Source: JANSXG01 sp024743075
GTDB lineage: Bacteria; Planctomycetota; Phycisphaerae; Phycisphaerales; UBA1924
Direction: 5' to 3'
NCBI GenBank assembly: GCA_042140185.1
Contig: CP159477.1
Coordinates: 2,604,001-2,668,000 of the forward strand
DNA: 64,000 bases
Within the stretch, counting starts at the first letter, position 1; every line of letters starts with the position of its first letter. The notes beneath the pieces are model-generated. The model saw only the letters and a list, made by a program, of their open reading frames with translations. It had not been told where the DNA came from and made no database searches. Positions 50,494-60,631 of this stretch are shown here, one piece after another. The position numbers were made by a program, and so were the translations under genes.

Positions 50494-50515
50494 ATTTACA
50501 GCGCATTTACAGCGC
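50494..50515. repeat. tandem 11-bp repeat next to the integrase stop
   Basis: ATTTACAGCGC occurs twice in direct tandem (50494-50504, 50505-50515), immediately beyond the integrase stop and between it and tRNA-Ala. Possible arm-type integrase binding sites. Confidence 0.5.
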
Positions 50516-50516
50516 G

Positions 50517-51689
50517 CTACATCGCCTTCTTGACCGGCTTCGGCTCCTCGATCCGAGGCAGCGTCTTCAGGCCCGCAGCACCGTCCTGGATGAGTAGAGC
50601 CGTGTACGCCTTGGTCGTCGTTCGGATGTCGCTGTGACGCATGATCTGGCGTGCCACCTGCGGGGCAACACCGGCCCGGGCGAGTCGGGTGGCCAGCGTG
50701 GTCCGCAGCGCGTGCAAGTCGGGAACCCTCCCCTCGCTGTCAGGGCCGATCCCCGCCCGTTCGAAGTCGAGCTTCCGCGTCCGGTTCGTGACGGCGGGCT
50801 GGAACACCCGTTCCGTCGGCGAGGCGTCATTGGGCCGGATCCGAGCGAGCTCCTCGGCCAGCTGGGGGTCGAGCGGCACGTAGTCCTCGCGTTGGGCCTT
50901 GCCGTCGCGGATGAGCAGGTAGCTGTTCTCGAAGTCGACGCAGCCCCAGGTGAGCTTGACGAGGTCGCCGCGGCGAAGGCCCGCAAGCGCTGCCGCCATG
51001 TACCAGGCGAGTCGGTTGCTCGGACCGTGGGGGTAGTTCGGATCCGCGTTGAGCTCGGCATCGCGGAGGCGGGCGACGCTGAACAGGCTCCGCAGCTCTT
51101 CGTCGGTGAGGGCCCGCCGGACCCGCTTGCGGTCCTTGTCCTCTCGGTAGCGCGGCAGGTGCTTCAGGTGGTTCTCCTGGAGGCGGTTCACCCGGCACAT
51201 CCAGTTGCAGAAGCCGATCACCGCCGAACGTATGGCGTTCTTGGTGCGGGCGGAAGCCGGCTCGGTCCGCCACTTTTGGTTGCCCTCAGCGTCGACCCCG
51301 TTGCGATGCTCGACCGTCCAGTCGCTAATCGTCCGACTCACCTTGTCGTGGGTCAGACCCCCTACTGACGTTGCCTCCATCGCGCGCGCCAATTCGCGGA
51401 TGTACCGGCAGTTGGTCGCCACCGTGTGGTTCGCGCGGCCAGCGGTTCGCATCGCAGCCTCGTAGTCCTCCAGGTGCTCCGCGAGCGGGCGACGGATTTG
51501 CTGGGAGACGCGCTCCAGCCGGATGTCGATGACCCCCTCCCGGCGCAGTGCTGCTTCAGACTCCCACTTCCGAAGGATCCGCTCGGCCTCCCGCTTGTCG
51601 CTCGACCCGGTTGATCGAATCCGGCGGATGCCCTCCGCATCGACGAACTGAGCGAGCCACATCCGACCACGTTTGCTTAGAGAGCCCAT
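50517..51689 (-). CDS. tyrosine recombinase (integrase)
   Basis: 390 residues. An N-terminal SAM-like/arm-binding domain (LAEHLEDYEAAMRTAGRANH) is followed by the catalytic domain. Catalytic residues: first Arg in GLRRGDLVKLTW, H326-x2-R329 (LHALRTTLATRL), H352 (MRHSDIRTT) and nucleophile Y362 (KAYTALL). Reads towards tRNA-Ala, whose 3' end it presumably uses for integration. An AT-rich gap of about 30 bases upstream of 51689 (TTCTACTAGGAATATA) may hold its promoter. Confidence 0.93.
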   Translation of the reverse strand: MGSLSKRGRMWLAQFVDAEGIRRIRSTGSSDKREAERILRKWESEAALRREGVIDIRLERVSQQIRRPLAEHLEDYEAAMRTAGRANHTVATNCRYIRELARAMEATSVGGLTHDKVSRTISDWTVEHRNGVDAEGNQKWRTEPASARTKNAIRSAVIGFCNWMCRVNRLQENHLKHLPRYREDKDRKRVRRALTDEELRSLFSVARLRDAELNADPNYPHGPSNRLAWYMAAALAGLRRGDLVKLTWGCVDFENSYLLIRDGKAQREDYVPLDPQLAEELARIRPNDASPTERVFQPAVTNRTRKLDFERAGIGPDSEGRVPDLHALRTTLATRLARAGVAPQVARQIMRHSDIRTTTKAYTALLIQDGAAGLKTLPRIEEPKPVKKAM

Positions 51690-51736
51690 GCATATTCCTT
51701 TCTTCTACTAGGAATATACGAGTTAAATGGCCGGTG

Positions 51737-53105
51737 TCAAGAGTGCGAGTTCGAACGCAGCGCAATGCCTTGGTAGCCCCACTCTCGCCCGTCTTCCTTG
51801 GTGCGCCGCGCACGCCCGATCTGGCCGCCAAGGGTCACACTCAGATCGCGCAAAGACGTTGCGGGGAAGCTGTCGCTGACCCACGGCTCGCGCCCAATCC
51901 CTGTAGCGCCCGTAGAGATCGGATGTCGGCGTGAAGACTTGCGGGTCCAGCTCGCAGTGCTCAACGATGAACTCCAGCAGCGGATTCGCTAGTTCCCGCA
52001 TCTCTTCCAGCGCTCGGTCAGACGATCGCAACTCCGGGAAGCGCCCGCGTTCCAGGAGACGCTGCAGGCCCTCGACAGCCCAGCTCAGAATCGCCGACCT
52101 GTCCTGAAGAAGTCGCTCGACGAGCTTTGGATCGGCGGCCCGCTGCGTCGGCGATGTACGCAGGATCAGAAGGCGTCGCTGAAGGGCACCAGCCGAGTCG
52201 TTGAAGATCGGCAACTCGTTGGAGACAAGCATGAGCCGCGCGTAGAGAGCAACGGTGACCGGATCTTTGAATTTCCGATCGACCTGGACCTGATCCTCTC
52301 CAGAGATCGCCAAGAAACGCTGAAAACCGGCTCGGGTCGCAGATCCTGACTCGACACGGGCGTCTTCAAGAATCGCCACCCGTTTTCCGACGAGGTGCTG
52401 GAGTCCGAACCGATCCCCGAGCGCGTTGATGGACGTTGACGCCACATTCGGACCGCCGAGGACAGAGACGAGCACCCGGCAAATGGTCGACTTCCCGCTT
52501 CCCGGGGGGCCGACCAGAATCAGAGCCTTTTGGAAGCGCGTGTGGGTCGTCAGGAGCAGGCCGCACCATTCCTGCAAGACAGCGATCTCCTCAGCACTCG
52601 AAAAGACCTCTTGCAAGAAACAGGTCCAGGGCGTCGGCGCCGGTTTAGAGTTTGCGTATTCCGCGTCGACGAACCCCAGGTTAAACAAGTCAGGACCGCT
52701 TGGAGAGACTGTGCAACGAGGCAAGATGAGTCGGCCGTTCTTAAGCGGGATCACATCGCGTGCGTCGGTGGTTCGGTCCCCAGGACCCATCCAACACGGC
52801 TCATCGCGATCCTGGGGAATGTGGTTGATCCGAAGGCTGTCGAGCACCTCGCCGATGAACTTCTTCGTCGCGAACGGTGCCCTTTCAACGCGTGCCTCAC
52901 CTCGGCGGTCTGTCACCCGCCACCTGCCAACATCCGCAATGAACCGGCGGATCCGTGACCAAAGCTCATCTTCCGCCACGGCGACGTAGCAGGGTCCAGC
53001 GTGCTCATAGAACTCGCCTCGCCAGCGAACGAGGTACGGGCATCGTGCCGCTCGGAACATGCTTGCGACAACGTCGGGTCGAAAGAGGGGCGGCTGCTCA
53101 TCCAC
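51737..53105 (-). CDS. D5/P4-type phage primase-helicase (one frameshift)
   Basis: About 456 residues. An N-terminal D5_N-like region precedes an SF3 helicase core. The Walker A is GPPGSGKST at residues 199-207, with VAILEDARVESG and LMLVSNELPIFND as further helicase strands. The frame breaks near 51860. The continuation SVTLGGQIGRARRTKEDGRE then WGYQGIAL is the usual C-terminal winged-helix end, stopping at 51737. Primase-helicases of this type replicate satellites, plasmids and P4-like elements. The ORF overlaps the AlpA-like gene by 8 bases. Confidence 0.85.
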
Positions 53106-53340
53106 GGCGGCCTCCCTTCCAGTTGCGATTCGCCTGGTCTTCCGACCATCTCCGGAGGGCCTCCAACGGGAACACCACCCGCGCTCCGATCCGCTGATGC
53201 GGGATCCGCCTCGACGCGACCAGGGCGTCCAACGACCGAAGGCTGATCCCGAGCAGCTTCGCAGCCTCGGGCCGGTTCACGTTGATGGAATGGGACAGCG
53301 GCGCCCGCATCGCGCGGGCTTGATCATCTGGCTCAAGCAT
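53098..53340 (-). CDS. AlpA/excisionase-like DNA-binding protein
   Basis: 80 residues with a MerR-like helix-turn-helix: NRPEAAKLLGISLRSLDALV, then ASRRIPHQRIGARVVFPLEA. This is the layout of AlpA regulators and excisionases, which control satellite and prophage excision. Start at 53340 is preceded on the minus strand by a region with 11-bp tandem repeats and stacked palindromes (53462-53505), its probable operator. Confidence 0.85.
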   Translation of the reverse strand: MLEPDDQARAMRAPLSHSINVNRPEAAKLLGISLRSLDALVASRRIPHQRIGARVVFPLEALRRWSEDQANRNWKGGRRG

Positions 53341-53461
53341 TGCCTAGCTCCTTGGAAGGAAGTTCCGATTTTCAGCGATGCACCGGTCCCTGCGTTCGGT
53401 CGCTTCGTGCTGCATCGCCGCAAGGAAGTATGCAAGCGCGCGCTCGCGGGTGCGCTCGCGC

Positions 53462-53505
53462 AAGGGCGCTTTAGGGGCGCTTTAAGGGCCCTTAAGGATC
53501 CTTGG
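53462..53505. repeat. 11-bp tandem repeats with stacked palindromes
   Basis: Four imperfect 11-bp units (AAGGGCGCTTT, AGGGGCGCTTT, AAGGGCCCTTA, AGGATCCTTGG). Overlapping them are three perfect palindromes: TTAAGGGCCCTTAA (53482-53495), CCTTAAGG (53490-53497) and AAGGATCCTT (53494-53503). Candidate AlpA operator or replication origin in the 248-base gap between the AlpA-like gene and the winged-helix gene. Confidence 0.55.
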
Positions 53506-53588
53506 GGCATCCTGGATACCGCGCACACGAATGGCTGCCGCGAGATCCCGCGTTAACCGAGTTGATCTGGCTTTGAATCTGACGATGC

Positions 53589-54433
53589 TCAGCCGCCGAT
53601 GCTCGACAGGTAGTCTCGGCCGCGCTGGATGATTCGATACCCACTCCGAGGCCCGACCTGCTCAATCAGTTGGTAATCGCAAAGATCCTTGAGCCGTGGT
53701 TGAAGTGTCTTCTTCGAAGCGGACAGGTCCGCGATCAGCTCTTTTGCAGTTGAGCAGCCGCGCAGGTGCTGAGGTGCTCCAACACGCGAAGGTGCCACGG
53801 ATCGACCTTGAGTTCGATGATGGAGTTCGGCTCGGCTCTCCGGCTGATGTGAGCCTCTACAAGCAAGGCGGCATCTCTTAAAAGAGAAACCGTTGGCTCC
53901 CTCGTCTGCACGATTGTCGCCAAGTGCTCCGACAGCCGGTCCGAGACCGACTCAGCCTCGAGCATGTCCTTACAGCCCTCTCTGATCAGCCGGTAGATCT
54001 CGTTGTACGACGCGACAACCTCGGCCTGTGTCATCTGATCCGGGACCGTCACACTCATCGTCTGAGTCTGTGTGATCCGGCCGAGAATGACGAGGCGAAT
54101 GAGCAGCGCCAGGAACCGGCCCTGTCCACGGACCGGCTGAGCCGGATCCAGCATTTCGGCGGGATAGAACAAGCTCTGCTCATCGATCACAATTCGGCAG
54201 GCACCACCCTTCTCGGTCGGCCCCCATAGCGCAATCCCGTGCACCTTCATCGTGGGCTCGACCAGCAGGTCCTCGTCAGGAATCGGCTCAAGGAGGTAGC
54301 TGCCCGCCCGAATAGCGACAATGGCGCCGGGGAAGACAGGACAGCCTTTCTCTTTGAATCCTCTAGCGGTAATCGTGGCGCGCACCAGATCGTGATCTGA
54401 TAGGTCGGGTTTACTCATGCCTCTCGCTTTCAA
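53589..54433 (-). CDS. hypothetical protein with C-terminal winged helix (one frameshift)
   Basis: About 281 residues after joining the two frames near 53755 (DPWHLRVLEHLRGCSTAKELI). The N-terminal two thirds (LSDHDLVRATITARGFKEKG, GALIRLVILGRITQTQ-like helices) has no recognised family. The C-terminal part is a winged helix (AKELIADLSASKKTLQPRLK, DLCDYQLIEQVGPRSGYRII). It follows hsdR by 9 bases, so it closes the six-gene operon. It may regulate or assist the restriction genes. Confidence 0.6.
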
Positions 54434-54442
54434 GTCCCCAGG

Positions 54443-57400
54443 TTATGTGTGCGCCGCCTGTAGCTCCGCCTGCTGTATGACGAGATCGGTCGCCGCATCC
54501 TGCTGATCCGGCGGGTACTTGTGTTTGCGAAGGAGCCGCTTCACCATCGAGCGCATCTTCGCGCGGACGGTCTCCTTGAGCGTCCAGTCGATCGTCGCAC
54601 TCGCGCGGATGCGGTCGGCGAGCTCACGAGCGATCTGCTTCAGCGTCTCATCGCCCAGATCCTCGATTGCGCTGGCGTTCGACGAGAGCGCATCGTAAAA
54701 CGCGACCTCGGACTCGTTCAGCCCGAGCTCCTCGCCGCGGTGCTGTGCCGCGCGCATCCGCCCGGCGAGATCGACGAGTTCCTGAATCACCTCGGCCGCC
54801 TCTATGCCCCGGTTCTGGTACTTCCTGATCGACGAGTCGAGCATCTCTCGGAACGACCGCGCCTGCACGATATTGGTCTTCCCCTTCGCCTTGATCTCGT
54901 CGTTCAGCAGCTTCCGCAGCATCTCCAGAGCGAGGTTCTTCTGAGGGAGACCCTGCATTTCCGCAAGGAACTCGTCCGAAAGGATCGAGATGTCCGGGTT
55001 CTTCAAACCGGCAGAGGCGAAGATGTCCACGACGCCCTCGGAGGCCACGGCGTTGGAGACGATCTGCCGGACCGCGGTATCGAGATCTTCTCTCGATCTC
55101 TCGCCAGTGACCGTGGCCTTCACGATGCCCGCGCGAACTGCCTGGAAGAACCCAACGTCGTCGCGGATCGCGAGAGCGTCCCTATGGGGAACAGCCAACG
55201 CGAACGCCTTGCCGAGTTCGAGCACCCCCTGCAGATACCTGGACTTGCCGTCGTCAAGACCGAGCACGTGTTCGATCGCCTCCGGGATCACCGCGATCCG
55301 CACCGATGCCTTCTCCGAGAAGAAGCGGCTGTAGTCGAAGCCGTGGAACATCGCCGCAACGACCTCGTACTTCTCCTGCATGACCGCGACAGCTTCACTC
55401 TGATCGACAGTCGTGCGTCCCTGTCCGCCGCTCTCCGTGTAGGTCGCCAGCGCCTTCTTCAGCTGATCGGCGATACCGATGTAGTCCACCACCAGACCGC
55501 CGGGCTTGTCTCGGAACACCCGGTTGACCCTGGCGATCGCCTGCATGAGCCCGTGCCCTCGCATCGGCTTGTCCACGTAGAGCGTGTGCATGCTCGGGCA
55601 GTCGAATCCGGTCAGCCACATATCCCGCACAATGACGAGCTTCAGCGGGTCGGCAGGATCCTTGAACCGCTTTGCAAGTTCCTCACGTCGGGCCTTGTTC
55701 CGCGCGTGCTTGGCAATCTCCGGTCCTTCGCTGGCGTTGCCCGTCATGACGACTTTGATGGCTCCCATGTCATCATCGTCGTGGTACCAGTCCGGCCGGA
55801 GTTCGACGATCGCATCGTGCAGCGCCATGCAGATACGCCTGGACATCGCGACGATCATCGCCTTGCCCTCGATGGCCGATTGCCGATCCTCAAAGTGCGA
55901 AACAATGTCCTCGGCGACCTGCCTGACCCGCTCTTCCGAACCAACGATCGCTTCGAGCATGCCCATTTGGTCTTGAGCTTTTCCTTGGATGAGTCTTCCT
56001 CGCCTTCCGTAAGTTCCTCTAGCTCTTCGTCCAGCGATGCGGCCGCGTGCTCGTCCATGCCCAGCTTGACCAGGCGGCCTTCGTAGTAGATCGGGACGGT
56101 GGCGTTATCCTCGATGGCCTGCTCGATGTCGTAGATGTCGATCTCGTTGCCGAAAACGCCGCGCGTGCTGACATCGGTGCTTTCCACCGGGGTACCCGTG
56201 AACGCAATGAACGTGGCGTTCGGCAGAGCGTCACGGCAGTACTTGGCGAAGCCGTAGCCGACCTGGCCGGTCTCCTTGTCGACCTTCGCCTTGAAGCCGT
56301 ACTGGCTCCGGTGGGCCTCGTCGGCAATAACGACGATGTTGCGCCGGTCCGACAGCAGCGGGTGCTCGGTGCCGCCGTCGTCCGGCATGAACTTCTGGAT
56401 CGTCGTAAAGACAACGCCTCCGCTCGCTCGTTGGAGCAGATCGCGGAGGCTCCCGCGATCGGTCGCCTGCTCCGGTTTCTGCCGCAGGACGGCCTTCCCG
56501 CCGGCGAAAGTCGCAAAGAGCTGCCCATCGAGATCGTTGCGGTCGGTGAGCACCACGATGGTTGGGTTCTCAAGGTCGCGCTGTTCGATCAGCCGTCCGG
56601 CGTAGAAGAGCATCGTCAGGCTCTTGCCGGATCCCTGCGTGTGCCAGATCACGCCCGCCCGGCGATCGCCGCTCGGCTTCGCAGCAGAGACGGTTGCTCC
56701 GATGGCCTTCCGCACCGCGTGGAACTGGTGGTACGCCGCGATCTTCTTGATGATCGCCGCATCGTGCGACTCGAAAACCGTATAGTTGCGCACGTAGTCG
56801 AGAAACCACCGCCGGTCGAAGATGCCGCGGATCGCGACTTCGAGTTCCAGCTGCGTTTTCGATGCGGCCGCAGCGCCGTCCACGGTCCGCCACGGGGTAA
56901 AGCGGTCCTTGCCCGCGGTGAGTGAGCCGACGCGTGCGGCCAGACCGTCGCTCACCAGGAGCAGGGCGTTGCTCGCGAAGAGACCGGGAATCTCCACCTT
57001 GTAGGTCTGCAGCTGCTTGTGCGCCGACCAGATATCCGCACCCTCATCCACGGCATTCTTGAGTTCGATGACGGCCAGCGGGATGCCGTTCACGAAGACC
57101 ACGATGTCCGGGCGACGGTCGTAGCGATTGGATCCGATATGCTCGACCACCGTGAACTGGCTGACCGCGAGCCAGTCGTTCCGCTCCGGCTGCTCGTAGT
57201 CGAAAAGCCAGACCTTGTTGCCCTTGGTTGAGCCGTCCGGGAGGCGGTACTCCACATCGACGCCGTCCCGGATCAGGGCGTGGAACGCGCGGTTGTTCTC
57301 AATCAGCGTCGGCCTGTCCGGTCGCTGGAGCGAGCGTACAACCTCGTCGATTGTCTCCGCGGGGATATCGGGGTTGATCGCGAGCAGGGCGCTGCCAAGC

Positions 57401-57612
57401 CGTCCGGACAGGAACACCTCGGAATACGAAGCCCGCTCGGCTCCGGATGTCTCTGGAGCGATATCCGGGCCGAGCGCGGTCGCGAACCCCAGCTCCTCAA
57501 ACCATTCAAGGGCTGCAGTCTCTAACGTGTTCTCGGTGATCGACTTCAATTCTCGCCTCTCGGCTTGTTCGCTGCGGACAACCGCTTCGCTTACGTACGC
57601 ATCCTGCTTCAT
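54443..57612 (-). CDS. hsdR: type I restriction enzyme R subunit (one frameshift)
   Basis: About 1,056 residues from the ATG at 57612, which overlaps the end of the preceding gene (ATGA). N-terminal nuclease domain with D169 and E183-x-K185 (RPDIVVFVNGIPLAVIELKN). SF2 translocase with Walker A HTQGSGKS (324-331) and DEAH at 431-434, then FIAFTGTPVESTDV. The frame breaks at about 55963, joining KLKTKWA to MLEAIVGSEERVRQVAEDIV. The C-terminus has VIVRDMWLTGFDCPSMHTL and a helical tail. It would translocate DNA and cleave it with HsdM and HsdS; only part of hsdS is in view. Confidence 0.92.
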
Positions 57613-58631
57613 GCACCGTCGTCGACGCATAGTTCGTCCATATCCTCAGACCCTTTCTCGTCCGGGTAATCATCCGGCAGGGCCTTGATCCGCGCACGAA
57701 AGGCACGGTCGATCGACTCCAGCTGCTGACGCAGCCAGTCAAAGTGCACGGGCCATTCCGATCGTTAGTGGATGTCAAAGTTCTCGCGATGAAGTGCCGC
57801 GCGAGACGATTTCTTGTCCGGCAACCGCAGCCACTCCAGCGTGTGACCTACCTCGCCCTCGATAGCCCCACGATCGGCGTGCAGCGCGTCGAAGTGCGGC
57901 TTGGCGAGTGGTCCAGAGATCTCTAGGATCGCGCTGAGTTGGTTCTTGATGGTGTGGATCCAAGCCGACATCTTGAAGTCAGATCGCCCGATCGCCATGT
58001 CAAGCCAGTGCTGGGGCGATGCCGCTTGAGGCGAGAGCTTCGAGTTCTGATCATCCAAGTAGTCCTTGAAGCCCCTCCAGAACTGCTGCTGCAACTGCTG
58101 CGTCTCGGTGGGCTGACGCCCACCGCTGCCTGCTCCGCCCGCCTTGGATTTAACCCACTCGTTCGGCTCGCAGACAACATTGAACTTCGGCGCGATAGGT
58201 GATTCACCAATACGCCAAAGCTCGATCTCCAAACCGAAGAAAGCGATCTTCTCGTCGGTGATGTCGTTGAGCCAGTCGAGAGCCGCACGATGCTCGTCCG
58301 TGAAGCGGGTGGAGATCCACACGATGGTCACCGCGTCCAATCCCGCGGCATAGGTCATGAGTTGGCCGAGGTGCACGTGGTCAGTCTTCGCCAACTGGTT
58401 CTCGATGAGGACAAAGCTATCGTCCGCCAGGTTGCGGCACAGGATGTCCGCGCGATACGGACCAACGAACTGTTCCTGTGCAACGAGTTCGAGTTCCAGC
58501 CCGACCGTCTCACCGAGCAGAGAGAGATTCTCCTCGCCCGCGAGCCACGGCGTGAAGTCGGTGGCTTCACCCGCCCAGACATCGCGAGCGGAAACACGAA
58601 CGAGACGACCGAGATTTGATTCGGATGACAC
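57609..58631 (-). pseudogene. DUF4268 PD-(D/E)XK nuclease-like protein interrupted by an in-frame TAA
   Basis: The first 288 codons (58631 to 57768) show a nuclease-like core, PYRADILCRNLADDSFVLIE then NQLAKTDHVHLGQLMTYAAG, followed by the DUF4268 C-terminal region (AIGRSDFKMSAWIHTIKNQL). A TAA at 57767-57765 ends it, yet the same frame goes on for 51 sense codons (RSEWPVHFDWLRQQLESIDR and onward). These match the normal DUF4268 ending and stop at a TGA that overlaps hsdR in ATGA. The stop is therefore a nonsense change or a sequencing error in an otherwise intact 340-residue gene. Confidence 0.7.
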
Positions 58632-58807
58632 GACCTTGGGCCTCCTTGCGCGACGCGTGGCACACCGCGGCAGAGTGGTACGGTGTACAGAATCGCATCA
58701 CCCTGCACGGACTTGCAAGTCGCAACCCCGAGTTTCGGGACGGGTGGGGAGGATGGGAAACGTGGGACTGCAGTTTCTTGCTCAGGACTCAAAATCCTGA
58801 TCGGCCG

Positions 58808-59722
58808 TCACTTCTTCTTCCCATACTTGGCCACCACCCACATAAAGCTCTGAACGTCGATGAAGTCTTGCGGAGCCAACGGAGCGAGCAGGCCGTCTCG
58901 CAGCTCGCAACTGAAACGCATGAGCCTCTCGTAGGTCGACCAGTTCGGCTTACTCTGATACCCGAGATCCCGCGAGAGATTCGCCGCACAGTCTTGGGTG
59001 GGCCTCGGCTTGAGAAACATGAAGTGCTCTGGGGCGATCAGGAACGGGAGCAGCGTCGCCACGGGCCAGGTGTACGCCTTTGTCTTTCTCTCGGTCAGCC
59101 GGGTGAATCCGTTCAGATACGCGGAGAACTCCGCCTGCTGCGGGCGACCTACGCGAAGGAGCACTTCGAGCCCTGAAAAGTAGTTTCGCGCAGCTGCTTC
59201 GTCTTTGAGGGCGTCGCGAACAGGCATGACCTCGTGTTGATGCAAGAGGTTCATATCTCCCAACGTCGCGGCCTTGCAGAGCGCTGCGACCAACGATTCG
59301 ACATCGCCGGATGCGAGCGCCTCGCTGATCTTCTCACAGCTCAAATGCGCCTTCGCATACTCGGACGCTTTGACCTTGTAATCGCGTTCCTGCTCCAGAT
59401 AACTCGGACTTTGAAAGCCATCAGGGAAGTGCGTGCGAAACAGCTCCAAGGACTGATCCGGAGTCAACGTTCGACCTGTTGTCTTGAATCGCCCTGTCTT
59501 CGCATCGAACGGCGGCGGATTCACTAGCCAAGGATCCGATTGCTCCGGGGCAAGCGAGAGAAGCCCCCTCGAAAGCATGATCGGCCCGGAGCCAGCATCT
59601 TCTCGGTCGCGCCAGAAGATGTACGCCTTGCCCATAGAAATGTGAACGACCCTACCAGGCCCCCACTCGCCGCGCTTCGCGTGCAAGACGATGTCGCCTT
59701 CGCTGATCTTTGGCTCACCCAT
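58808..59722 (-). CDS. hypothetical protein with N-terminal SH3-like (DUF3553/CarD-type) module
   Basis: 304 residues. The first 55 residues (EGDIVLHAKRGEWGPGRVVH then AYIFWRD) resemble the small beta-barrel of DUF3553 or CarD-like modules. The rest is helical (LTPDQSLELFRTHFPDGFQS, NYFSGLEVLLRVGRPQQAEF) with no recognised motif. It lies in the operon between two nuclease-like genes: 27 bases after the PD-(D/E)XK gene and 176 before the DUF4268 gene. The latter gap shows nothing I can name. Could bind nucleic acid or a nuclease partner; unproven. Confidence 0.6.
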   Translation of the reverse strand: MGEPKISEGDIVLHAKRGEWGPGRVVHISMGKAYIFWRDREDAGSGPIMLSRGLLSLAPEQSDPWLVNPPPFDAKTGRFKTTGRTLTPDQSLELFRTHFPDGFQSPSYLEQERDYKVKASEYAKAHLSCEKISEALASGDVESLVAALCKAATLGDMNLLHQHEVMPVRDALKDEAAARNYFSGLEVLLRVGRPQQAEFSAYLNGFTRLTERKTKAYTWPVATLLPFLIAPEHFMFLKPRPTQDCAANLSRDLGYQSKPNWSTYERLMRFSCELRDGLLAPLAPQDFIDVQSFMWVVAKYGKKK

Positions 59723-59749
59723 GTCCGAACTCCTTGTCGGCCTACGGCG

Positions 59750-60631
59750 TCAGATACCAGCCTCGGCGACGGCCGCAGCCACAGCTTCGTCGATCAGATT
59801 GGTGTGCTCATCAAAGTCTTCAGGAGTGAGCTTCAGAAGAAAGCGGTTCTTCCGCTTGCTCTGCACGGGCACCCCCGCTTCCTCGAACTTCGCCTTCCAC
59901 TCGGCCGCCCCCGTCACCTTGAAGCTGACATTCACGAATTTCTTCGTCGGCTTCGGGCTCAGCGATAGCGCGTTGCGAACGACGCCGTTGGACCGCAGCC
60001 CCATGTAGTGACGCAGATAGTTGAACTCCGGCGTGGAGACCGCGTGCGTGCGGACCAGATCGAGAATCTGGTCACACACCTTCATCAGCGTCTTCCCGGC
60101 CTTGTTGTCCCAGTATGCTCGCTCGACATTGCCGCCGCCCGAGTCTTCCTCAGCCACGTCGTCTGCGCGGAGCTCCGTCAGGTCGAGCACCTGAACAAAG
60201 TTCAGCACGAGGTGCTCTCCGACTTCGAGCGCGTCCAACTGGATCGCCACCATCGGGATACTCCCGGTCATCAACGACATCACGTTGAGGAAACGCGTCG
60301 TGATGTCCTCGGCGATGATCACGGCGATGTGCTCGTACGCCGGGTACCGCTTGCGCTCCAGATCCCAGTACTCGATCGCCCGGATGATGTGACTCGGGTC
60401 CGTGGCACCGAGCTGGATCTCCACCTCATACCGCCGATCGTTGTCATCGTCGAGAAGCAGAAGATCGAGCCGGCCGCCGCCGGGGAGCGGTCGCTCCCGA
60501 TCCAGGACACGGACATCACCGAGGCCGAGCAGCGCCGGGTCCTCGCAGATGCGATTGTGGAGCCACTCCTCATTCAGCATCGGGTGCTGACGGAGCGACA
60601 ACTTCTTGTGTGGTGTGTATTGCAGGGTCAT
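59750..60631 (-). CDS. PD-(D/E)XK nuclease-like protein
   Basis: 293 residues. LPGGGRLDLLLLDDDNDRRY then EVEIQLGATDPSHIIRAIEY shows the D...ExQ/ExE core of the PD-(D/E)XK fold near residues 55-75, followed by YWDLERKRYPAYEHIAVIIA. The C-terminal 70 residues (FVNVSFKVTGAAEWKAKFEE) form a separate alpha/beta unit. Start ATG at 60631 overlaps the stop of the GIY-YIG gene (ATGA). Whether it cuts DNA is not known; core residues are present. Confidence 0.65.
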   Translation of the reverse strand: MTLQYTPHKKLSLRQHPMLNEEWLHNRICEDPALLGLGDVRVLDRERPLPGGGRLDLLLLDDDNDRRYEVEIQLGATDPSHIIRAIEYWDLERKRYPAYEHIAVIIAEDITTRFLNVMSLMTGSIPMVAIQLDALEVGEHLVLNFVQVLDLTELRADDVAEEDSGGGNVERAYWDNKAGKTLMKVCDQILDLVRTHAVSTPEFNYLRHYMGLRSNGVVRNALSLSPKPTKKFVNVSFKVTGAAEWKAKFEEAGVPVQSKRKNRFLLKLTPEDFDEHTNLIDEAVAAAVAEAGI

